From Erythrobacter donghaensis (lineage in GTDB: Bacteria; Pseudomonadota; Alphaproteobacteria; Sphingomonadales; Sphingomonadaceae), in the NCBI RefSeq assembly GCF_002155425.1, contig NZ_MUYG01000007.1, forward strand, positions 275,762-339,761: 64,000 bases of DNA, in the 5' to 3' direction. Of this stretch, positions 26,332 to 33,614 are shown one piece after another. The translations under genes were made by a program, and so were the position numbers. Position 1 is the stretch's first letter; every line of letters starts with the position of its first letter. Below the pieces are notes generated by a model, which saw only the letters and a program-made list of their open reading frames with translations, was not told the origin of the DNA and did no database searches.

Positions 26332-27018
26332 ATGACGTCCGAAACCATCCCCGATAGCTGGCGTCCGGTGCTGGAGCCGGTGCTCGCCACACCCGAAGCG
26401 CGGCGGCTGGGTGGCTGGCTCACAGCCGAAGAAGGCGCGGGCAGGCAGGTCTATCCCCCGCGCGGGACACGGCTGGCGGCGCTGGCGCTGACGCCGCTGG
26501 ACGATGTGCGCTGCGTGATCCTGGGGCAGGATCCCTATCACGGGCCGGGACAGGCGCATGGCCTCGCCTTCTCGGTGCAGGCCGGGGTCAGGCCGCCGCC
26601 CAGCCTCGTCAATATCTACAAGGAGCTGGAGGCCGACCTTGGCCTGCCGCGCGCGGCGACCGGCGATCTCACCCCGTGGGCCCGGCAGGGCGTGCTGCTG
26701 CTCAACAACACGCTGACCGTCGAGGCCGGGCTGGCAGGCAGCCATGCCGGACGCGGGTGGGATGCGATCACCGATGCCTGCGTGGCCGCAGTGGCCGAGC
26801 GGGAGGCGCCGACCGTGTTCATCCTGTGGGGCAGCCACGCGAAGAAGAAGGCGAGCCGCGTTCCTGCACTCAGCCGCGCGGGTCATCATCTGGTGCTCGC
26901 CGCGGCGCACCCCAGTCCGCTTTCGGCACATAATGGCTTCTTCGGCTCGCGCCCCTTCAGCAAGGCCAACGCCTTTCTCGAAGCGCAAGGGCGCGGGGCA
27001 ATCGACTGGCGTGTGTGA
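26332..27018 (+). CDS. ung: Uracil-DNA glycosylase, family 1
   Basis: It removes uracil from DNA to start base-excision repair. The 228 residues contain the water-activating loop GQDPYHGPGQAHG with catalytic Asp, the uracil pocket LLLNNTLTVEAG, and the minor-groove loop AAHPSPLSAHNGFFG with the conserved His. I chose ATG 26332 (MTSETIPDSW) because it gives family length. It stands alone; the following gene begins after an AT-rich leader. Confidence 0.96.
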   Translation: MTSETIPDSWRPVLEPVLATPEARRLGGWLTAEEGAGRQVYPPRGTRLAALALTPLDDVRCVILGQDPYHGPGQAHGLAFSVQAGVRPPPSLVNIYKELEADLGLPRAATGDLTPWARQGVLLLNNTLTVEAGLAGSHAGRGWDAITDACVAAVAEREAPTVFILWGSHAKKKASRVPALSRAGHHLVLAAAHPSPLSAHNGFFGSRPFSKANAFLEAQGRGAIDWRV

Positions 27019-27168
27019 CGCGCAGGTCCGGGGCTTGGTTAACCTAATCGATATCATTCTGAATTATCAGCGGGGATATTGTATCATGCGGAGCGCGGGC
27101 GCGCTGCCTTCGCGTGATCGATGCAGGCCACTCTCCCAGCCCGAAAGCAGCGACGGGTCCAAGACGCG

Positions 27169-28149
27169 ATGCAAGGTTCCGCAAGTGCCCCTCACGACGC
27201 CGGTCTGATCGGCCACACCGGCTTTGTCGGCGGGGCCCTGCTGCGTCAGACGCGCTTCGATGCCTGCTTCAACAGCGCCAATATCGCGGCCATCGCAGGG
27301 CAGAGCTTCGGCACGCTGGTGTGCGCAGCCGCGCCGGGATCGATGATCGAAGCCAACCGCGCGCCCGAGCGTGACGCGGCGCAGATCGACGCGCTCATCG
27401 CGCGGCTGGCGCAGGTGCGGGCGGAGCGCTTCGTGCTCATCTCCTCGATCGCGGTGCTGGCGGACTTTGCCGGCGGCGACGACGAGAGCACCGGGGCGTT
27501 CCAGCAAGACCTCGCCTATGGCCGCCATCGCCGCGCGCTCGAAGCCTTTGTCGAGAGCCATTTTCCCGCCAGTCTGATCATTCGCCTGCCCGCGCTGTTC
27601 GGGCAGGGGCTGCGCAAGAATTTCCTGTTCGATCTGCTGAACCCAGTCCCCTCGCTGCTGACCGCGGCGAAGCGCGACGCGCTGATGGCGGCGCTCGACC
27701 CCGCGCTGTCAGGCTGGGTCGAGACGCTCTATGCGCCCGATGCGGTGACGGGGTTGCTCAAGCTCGACCGCGCGGCCCTCAATGCCGACCGGCGGCGCGC
27801 GGCGCTCGAGGATGCGGTGACCGCGCTGGGCGCTTCGGCGACGCAGTTCCATCATCCGGAGACGACCTACCAGTATTACCCGACCGACCGGCTGTGGCAG
27901 GATATCGGCATCGCGCTCGACGCGGGGCTGTCGCACCTGCATCTGGTGGCAGAGCCACTCACCGCCGCCGCGATCCACCAGCGCCTGACCGGGCGCGCCA
28001 TGCCCGAGACGCCCGCCCGGCTGCACCGCGAGGACATGCGCACCCGCCACGCAGCCCTGTGGGGCGCTACCGGACCCTACCAGTTCAGCGCCGCCGCCAC
28101 GCTCGATCGGCTCGCCGCCTTCTTCGCCAGCGAAAGGCAGGCGGCATGA
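27169..28149 (+). CDS. Extended-SDR / epimerase-like protein
   Basis: This is the first gene of a seven-gene glycan operon. The N-terminal GLIGHTGFVGGALL is a dinucleotide-binding GxxGxxG motif. SSIAVLAD and YGRHRR occupy the positions of the catalytic Ser/Thr and YxxxK of extended short-chain dehydrogenases, but with Arg for Lys. It may therefore be a nucleotide-sugar dehydratase or epimerase with altered chemistry, or a non-catalytic relative. I chose ATG 27169; an in-frame ATG at 27121 would add 16 residues of poor quality. An AT-rich stretch (27036-27087) upstream, with two TATCAT words, is the probable promoter. The stop overlaps the next start (ATGA). Confidence 0.72.
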   Translation: MQGSASAPHDAGLIGHTGFVGGALLRQTRFDACFNSANIAAIAGQSFGTLVCAAAPGSMIEANRAPERDAAQIDALIARLAQVRAERFVLISSIAVLADFAGGDDESTGAFQQDLAYGRHRRALEAFVESHFPASLIIRLPALFGQGLRKNFLFDLLNPVPSLLTAAKRDALMAALDPALSGWVETLYAPDAVTGLLKLDRAALNADRRRAALEDAVTALGASATQFHHPETTYQYYPTDRLWQDIGIALDAGLSHLHLVAEPLTAAAIHQRLTGRAMPETPARLHREDMRTRHAALWGATGPYQFSAAATLDRLAAFFASERQAA

Positions 28150-28991
28150 GGCTTGCCATGTCGAACATCGCCTGGGCGGCGGAGGAGCGGCTGGAGGCCT
28201 ACGCCATCCTCGCCGAGGCCGGGATTGCGGGGCTGGAGATCGCGCCGGGGATTTTCTTCCACGCCGCCGCCGATCCCTTCGTGCCCGATGCGGCCAGCGC
28301 CGCGGAAGCGCTGTGCGAGATCGCCGAGGCGGGACTGTCGTTGGTATCGATGCAGTCGCTGCTGTTCGGCGTCACCGGGGCAGAGCTGTTCGGCGGGCCC
28401 GAGGCGCGCGGCGTTTTCGAGCAGGGGATGACCCGCGCGATCGCGCTCGCCGGGCGGTTCGGCATTCCCAATCTGGTGTTCGGCTCCCCCGGGCAGCGCC
28501 GTGTGCCTGAGGGCCTCGCGATGGCGGACGCGCTGGAGCAGGCCGCCGCCGTGTTCCACCGCCTCGGCGATGCCGCCGCAGCCGCCGGAACACGGATCAC
28601 CATCGAAGCCAATCCGGCCGCCTATGGCACCAACTTCCTCACCACGCTGGAGGAGGCCGAGGCCTTCGTCGCCCGCGTCGATCACCCCGCGATTGCGCTG
28701 ATCCTCGATCTGGGTGCGATGCACTTGAACGGCAGCTTTGCCAGCGTGCCCGCGCGTCTGCCCGACCTCGCCCCGCGCCTCGCTCACGTCCATGTCAGCG
28801 AGCCCGATCTCGCCCTGGCCCCCGCCGATGCGGCGGCGCTGGTGCCGGTGCTGCGCGGCCTCAAGGCGGCCGGCTTTAGCGGCGCAGTATCGATCGAAAT
28901 GAAGCGCCCGCCGAAGGGTCTCGCCGAGGTGCGGCGTGCCGTCCACCGGCTGGTCGCCACCCATCGCGCAGCGGAGACGGTCGATGCGTGA
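28146..28991 (+). CDS. Sugar phosphate isomerase/epimerase-like TIM barrel protein
   Basis: This is an AP-endonuclease-2/xylose-isomerase-type TIM barrel of 281 residues. Visible metal-site candidates are Glu in ITIEANPAAYG, Asp in LILDLGAMH, His in LAHVHVSEPD, and Glu in VSIEMKRP. The N-terminal SNIAWAAEERLEAY is typical of the family. It probably isomerises or epimerises a sugar for the glycan made by this operon. It overlaps the genes on both sides (4 and 8 bases), indicating coupled translation. Substrate unknown. Confidence 0.8.
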   Translation: MRLAMSNIAWAAEERLEAYAILAEAGIAGLEIAPGIFFHAAADPFVPDAASAAEALCEIAEAGLSLVSMQSLLFGVTGAELFGGPEARGVFEQGMTRAIALAGRFGIPNLVFGSPGQRRVPEGLAMADALEQAAAVFHRLGDAAAAAGTRITIEANPAAYGTNFLTTLEEAEAFVARVDHPAIALILDLGAMHLNGSFASVPARLPDLAPRLAHVHVSEPDLALAPADAAALVPVLRGLKAAGFSGAVSIEMKRPPKGLAEVRRAVHRLVATHRAAETVDA

Positions 28992-30006
28992 GCCCGACGC
29001 CGACCAGTTCAAGAAACCGCGCGAGGACGTGGTGGTCTCGGTCTGCTTCTCCGACCTTGCCGCCACCCCCGCCACCTTCGCCGCCTTGCGCCTGGTTGCC
29101 GCCACGCTCGACCGCGCCTTTCGCTTCCGCGAGATCATCCTTGTCGTCGACGACACCCAGCGCGAGGGCTTCCTCCCGCTGATCGCCGAGGTGCCCAATT
29201 GCCGCCTGTTCGTGGTGCGGCGCGACACCGAATATTACGACCGCCGCGTGATCGCTGCCGAGGAAGCGATCGGCGACCTCGTGGTGCTCGGCAATCTTGA
29301 CGAGATCGTGCAGCTCGACCTCATCGCCTTCCTCGCCCATGCCGAGCGCGAGAATGCCGTGACCATGGTGTTCCGCGCCGCGCGTCGCCCTGTGAAGCGG
29401 CTGCTGGCCTGGCCCTTCATCGCGCTGGGCAAGCTTGCCGGGTTCAATGTCGATCCCAGTGATTTCCAGTCGATCGCACTGCCGCGCACGGCGCTCAACC
29501 TGCTGCTCGCGCATGACGAGCCGCGTCTCGCGCTGCGCTTCCCCCCGCGCGATCCCGGTCTGCCGCTCGACTGGTTTCGCACCACCCGCAACGTGCCCGG
29601 GCGCACTGCCTTCATGGGGCTGGGGCGCCGCGCACAGCTGCTCCAGACGCTGCTGGTCTATCTCACGCCCACGATCCTGACCGTGGTGGCGCTGTCCTCC
29701 ACCGTGCTGACGCTGGTGGGCCTCGCCTATGCCGCGTGGATCGTCGGCGCGCTGTTTGTGGTCGATGAGCTTGCTCCGGGCTGGCTCACCACCAATGCCA
29801 TGCTGGCGGTCAGCGCGGTGTTCATGGGGCTGTCGACGCTTGGTCTCAGCCTGGGCCTGCAACACCTTCTGAAACAGCAGCGGCGGCTGAAGGGCGGGAT
29901 CGTGCCTGAGGAGGTCAACCGGATCGACCTGTTCCAGCAAGTCGCCTTCGATCTCAATGTCGAGCTGGAGAGCGACGCGCGCCCCGGCGCGGCAGGGCCG
30001 GACTGA
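28984..30006 (+). CDS. GtrB-like membrane glycosyltransferase, family 2
   Basis: The N-terminal GT-A domain contains VVVSVCFSDLAATPATF and the nucleotide-binding LVVDDTQREG. GNLDEIVQLDL replaces the usual DxD region. Two C-terminal membrane segments lie at about residues 220-290. This resembles GtrB/DPM1-type enzymes that attach a sugar to polyprenyl phosphate on the cytoplasmic face. It works logically with the GtrA flippase encoded downstream. I chose ATG 28984, overlapping the previous gene by eight bases. The donor sugar is not evident. Confidence 0.78.
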   Translation: MREPDADQFKKPREDVVVSVCFSDLAATPATFAALRLVAATLDRAFRFREIILVVDDTQREGFLPLIAEVPNCRLFVVRRDTEYYDRRVIAAEEAIGDLVVLGNLDEIVQLDLIAFLAHAERENAVTMVFRAARRPVKRLLAWPFIALGKLAGFNVDPSDFQSIALPRTALNLLLAHDEPRLALRFPPRDPGLPLDWFRTTRNVPGRTAFMGLGRRAQLLQTLLVYLTPTILTVVALSSTVLTLVGLAYAAWIVGALFVVDELAPGWLTTNAMLAVSAVFMGLSTLGLSLGLQHLLKQQRRLKGGIVPEEVNRIDLFQQVAFDLNVELESDARPGAAGPD

Positions 30007-31163
30007 TGCCGCGCGCGCCTGCGACCCAATATGATTACGTCGTGATCGGCGGCGGTTTCTACGGCTGCTGCCTTGCGCTTTACCTGCGCTCGATCGCGGC
30101 GCGGGTGCTGCTGGTGGAGGCGGGGCCGCGGCTGATGGACCGCGCCTCACGGGTCAATCAGGCGCGGGTGCATACCGGGTTTCACTACCCCCGCTCGGCG
30201 GCCACGGCGGTGAAATCCATGCTGCTGCACCGCCGCTTCCTGGCCGATTTTCCCGAGGCGGTGGTCGACGATTTCCAGATGCTCTACGCCATCGCCCGGC
30301 GCCGCTCGAAGGTCACGGCCAAGAAATTCCACCGCATGTTCCGCGACATGGGCGCGCCGATCGAACTCGCCAGCCCCAGCCACAAGGCGCTGTTCGATCC
30401 CGAAATGGTCGAGGATGTTTTCGCCTGCCGCGAAGTCGCCTTCGATCACAAGCTGCTCGGCACACAGGTTGCCGCGCGGCTGGCCGAGGCGGGGATCGAG
30501 GTGCGGCTCGATACCGCGCTCACCGGACTTGCCGATCACCGCAGCGGCGTGGTGGCGGCGCTGTCCGACGGCAGCGAGGTCACCGCGCGCTATGCCTTCA
30601 ACATCACCTATTCCCAGATCAACGCCGTGCTCGCCAAGGCGGGCCTGCCGCAGGCGCAGCTGAAGCACGAGATCGCCGAACTGGCGCTGATCGAGCCGCC
30701 GCGCGAGCTCGACCGGATCGGGGTGACGGTGATGGACGGGCCGTTCTTTTCGGCCATGCCCTATCCTGCCGAGGGGCTCTACTCGCTCACCCATGTGCGC
30801 TACACCCCGCACGAAAGCTGGGCCGACGATCCGGCGCGGCGCGATCCCTATCGCCATTTCGCGAGTCTCGAGCCCGAAACGCGCTATGCCTTCATGCGGC
30901 GCGATGCGCAGCGCTATCTGCCGTGCCTCGCGGGTGCTACCTATCAGCGGTCGATCTACGAGGTGAAGACCATCCTCATCAAGAACGAGGGCGATGACGG
31001 CCGCCCGATCCTCTATCACCAGAAGCCCGAGGCGAGCCGGGTGATCTCGATCCTCGGCGGGAAGATCGACAATATCTACGACCTTTTCGAAGCGGTGAAG
31101 GATACGGCGCCCGAATTCGCATCCCTCCATTCGGGTTTCGTCTTCGGACACGCCTATGCCTGA
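30006..31163 (+). CDS. FAD-dependent oxidoreductase, DAO-like
   Basis: The 385-residue protein starts with a FAD-binding DYVVIGGGFYGCCLALYL and an acidic strand end (VEAG), followed by RVNQARVHTGFHYPRS, as in DAO/glycine-oxidase-like flavoproteins found in polysaccharide clusters. It probably oxidises or isomerises a sugar. UDP-galactopyranose mutase is a less likely alternative, because its diagnostic motifs are not seen. One-base overlap with the previous gene (TGATG) and eight bases with the next. Confidence 0.78.
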   Translation: MPRAPATQYDYVVIGGGFYGCCLALYLRSIAARVLLVEAGPRLMDRASRVNQARVHTGFHYPRSAATAVKSMLLHRRFLADFPEAVVDDFQMLYAIARRRSKVTAKKFHRMFRDMGAPIELASPSHKALFDPEMVEDVFACREVAFDHKLLGTQVAARLAEAGIEVRLDTALTGLADHRSGVVAALSDGSEVTARYAFNITYSQINAVLAKAGLPQAQLKHEIAELALIEPPRELDRIGVTVMDGPFFSAMPYPAEGLYSLTHVRYTPHESWADDPARRDPYRHFASLEPETRYAFMRRDAQRYLPCLAGATYQRSIYEVKTILIKNEGDDGRPILYHQKPEASRVISILGGKIDNIYDLFEAVKDTAPEFASLHSGFVFGHAYA

Positions 31164-33231
31164 TCGGCTGGGGACATTGCCGCGGGCGAAGGGCGGTTGG
31201 GCGCTGGCAGGGCTGGCGGCGGCGATCTGCGCCCTGCGCGCGGGCGTGGTGCTGTATGACCACAGCCTCAATTCGATCGACGGCGCGTTGCAGACATGGT
31301 TCGCGCTCCACCACTTCGCGGACGGCGACCAACTGGGGACGGGGTTCCAGTCCTATCTCGGGGTGACGATGGTGCTGGCGCTGGTGCCGCTGTTTGTCGC
31401 CTTCGGGGAGACGCTGTTCGCCTCGTCGCTGGCGGCGCACACGGCGGTGGTGGCAGGGGCGTTCGGCGCGGCCTATGCGACCGTGTGGCTGATCCGCGCG
31501 GTGCCGCCGCGACGGCGCTGGCAGGCGGCGGTGCTGCTGATTGCGGTCTTCTACTACGCCGCGCCGCCGGTGGCCGAGCGTGCGGGTCTGCGCTGGCCCG
31601 CGACCTTCGACCCCGGCGTCTCGCTCCGCCCCCTGCGCGGGTTTCTGCCGTTCTTCGTGCTGCCCTTCTTCGTGGTGCTGGTGCGCCGCGTGCTGCGCGA
31701 TGGCCGCGCGCTGGGGCGTGGGCTTGCGTTGGGGCTGGTCGCGGGGGCGGGGCTGCTGTGGTCGAACGATGCGGGGATTCCGCTGGTGCTGGCGCTGGTG
31801 CTGGGACTGGTCGCGGCGCTCCACCGCCGCCTCGCCCTGCTGGCGCGGATGCTGGCGGCATTGGGGCTTGGCGTCATGGCCTCGGCGGGCGCGATCCTGA
31901 TCGCGGTGACGCACGGCGCGCCGGGGCCGTGGCTGACCTACAATTTCCGCGACGTGGCGGGCGACCAGTTCTGGTTCTTCGCCCCGTGGGAGAGGAGCAC
32001 ACGCATCCTCGGCCTTGGCGACCTGCCGAGCATCCTGCATCACGCCGATCCGCTCTCTGCGGCGAGCCTGATCGTCCTGACGCTGTGCGTGCTTTGGGCG
32101 ATGCTTCAGCGGCTGCGCGGGCGGGGGGCTCCGGTGCGGCTGAGCGCTTTCGTATTCGTCGGCGCGGGCGTGATCGGCACCGCGCTCGTCCCGCAGGTCG
32201 GCGGGCATGTGGGGGCGGAGTATAACGCGATCACCTTCGTGCTCGGGGCCTGCGCGCCGCTGGTCGTCGCGCCTGCGGGTCTGTGGCGACGGTTGGGCGG
32301 TGTGCTGCGGGCGGTCTCGCCGAGGCAGGTCGCGGTGCTGACCGGCCTCGCCGCGCTGGCGATGGTGGGGGCAGAAGGCGCGCGCTTCGCGAGCGTCCGG
32401 GCGAACACCGAGCGGACGGTCTACGACCCGGCGCTCGGGTTCTTCGTGACCCCCGACTATGCCGCAGACCTTGCCGCGATGCGGCGCCTGGCGGCGGCGT
32501 GGGATGCGCGTGGGGCGCCGCAGGATCGCCGCCTGCTCTCGGTCTACACCTCGCCGCTCGATATCGTCGCGGGGGTGGAAAGCGCGACCCCAGTGGGATC
32601 GCTGATCCATGCGCTGGGGCCGCGCTATCGCACTATGGTCGCCAGCAAGATCGCCAACCGCTCGGTCGCTGCCGTCACCACCATCGCGCCCGATTATAGC
32701 GGGTGGGAGGGGTGGCTGATGCGCGCGCAGTGGCCGTTCTTCAAAAGCCTCGGCACCTATTACCGCCCGATTGCGCGCACCGGGCAGAACATCCTGTGGG
32801 TGACGTCGGGGGGGCAAGGGCCGGGGGGCGGGGCGCGCTGCGAGGCCACGCAGACCTCTGCCAGCAGCCTGCGGGTTACAGTGACGGCGGCGCGCTCAGG
32901 CATCGCCTCGGTGGAACTCACGCGCAGCGGCACCTATGCCACTGGCCGGGAGGCGATGCTGACCGTTACCGAGACCTCGCCCTATACCCGCGCGGCGACC
33001 AGCCCGCCGTGGAGCGATTTTCCGCGCTACGGGATCGCCAATGAACCGAGGCTCTTGCTCCCCGCGCCGGTCGATCCGGGCAGCGCGACCGTGCTGGAGC
33101 TGGCGGTGCTCGACGGGTCGACAATCGGCACAGCGCAGTGTCTGGCGGTGATGATGGCGCCCCTCGACCTCACCGCGCTCCCGCCGCTGCCCGAGGGCAT
33201 CGACGAATACCTTGCGAGCGGCAGGCCATGA
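31156..33231 (+). CDS. Polytopic membrane protein, putative GT-C glycosyltransferase
   Basis: This is a 691-residue protein with roughly ten membrane segments in the first 430 residues and a large C-terminal periplasmic part (about 430-690) rich in Thr/Ser and beta sequence. An acidic residue in the first loop (NSIDGALQTW) is where GT-C enzymes carry their catalytic Asp, so it may transfer a sugar from polyprenyl phosphate in the periplasm. No specific family was recognised. It lies in the middle of the coupled operon between the FAD enzyme and GtrA. Confidence 0.68.
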   Translation: MPDRLGTLPRAKGGWALAGLAAAICALRAGVVLYDHSLNSIDGALQTWFALHHFADGDQLGTGFQSYLGVTMVLALVPLFVAFGETLFASSLAAHTAVVAGAFGAAYATVWLIRAVPPRRRWQAAVLLIAVFYYAAPPVAERAGLRWPATFDPGVSLRPLRGFLPFFVLPFFVVLVRRVLRDGRALGRGLALGLVAGAGLLWSNDAGIPLVLALVLGLVAALHRRLALLARMLAALGLGVMASAGAILIAVTHGAPGPWLTYNFRDVAGDQFWFFAPWERSTRILGLGDLPSILHHADPLSAASLIVLTLCVLWAMLQRLRGRGAPVRLSAFVFVGAGVIGTALVPQVGGHVGAEYNAITFVLGACAPLVVAPAGLWRRLGGVLRAVSPRQVAVLTGLAALAMVGAEGARFASVRANTERTVYDPALGFFVTPDYAADLAAMRRLAAAWDARGAPQDRRLLSVYTSPLDIVAGVESATPVGSLIHALGPRYRTMVASKIANRSVAAVTTIAPDYSGWEGWLMRAQWPFFKSLGTYYRPIARTGQNILWVTSGGQGPGGGARCEATQTSASSLRVTVTAARSGIASVELTRSGTYATGREAMLTVTETSPYTRAATSPPWSDFPRYGIANEPRLLLPAPVDPGSATVLELAVLDGSTIGTAQCLAVMMAPLDLTALPPLPEGIDEYLASGRP

Positions 33232-33614
33232 GCGAGCTGGCGCGCTTCTTCGCGGTGACGGTGCTGGGGGTGATCCTCGACCTCGCGATTGCCTTTGCGC
33301 TGCACGCCGGGCTGGGCGTGCCGCTGTGGCTCGCCGCCGCGATCGGCTTCACGCTGGCGGCGAGTGCGAATTACGTCATCCACCAGACATGGAGCTTCCG
33401 CAGCGGCCCGCTGTCGGCCCGGCGCGCGGGGATGTATGCGCTGGTCGCGCTCGCCACGCTGGCGGTGCGGGTGGGGATAGTGGCGCTGCTCGACCGCGCG
33501 CTTCCGGGGGTCTGGCCGCTGGCGATCCTCGTTGCCGGGGCGGGGGGATCGTTTGTCGTCAACTTCGCCCTGAGCAAGTTCGTCGTCTTCGCTGCCGAGC
33601 CTGAGCGGCCATGA
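33228..33614 (+). CDS. GtrA family membrane protein
   Basis: This 128-residue protein has four membrane segments and the GtrA signature GFTLAASANYVIHQTWSF, ending with NFALSKFVVF. GtrA proteins are thought to flip polyprenyl-linked sugars across the inner membrane for O-antigen or other surface glycosylation. It fits between a GtrB-like enzyme and GT-C-like transferases in the same operon. It overlaps both neighbours by four bases. Confidence in the family is high; the cargo is unknown. Confidence 0.88.
   Translation: MSELARFFAVTVLGVILDLAIAFALHAGLGVPLWLAAAIGFTLAASANYVIHQTWSFRSGPLSARRAGMYALVALATLAVRVGIVALLDRALPGVWPLAILVAGAGGSFVVNFALSKFVVFAAEPERP

Noticed and set aside
27035..27090. Defined -35/-10 promoter for the glycan operon
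   Set aside because: The stretch is AT-rich with two TATCAT words, but no -35 at the right spacing could be matched, so only a probable promoter region is noted.
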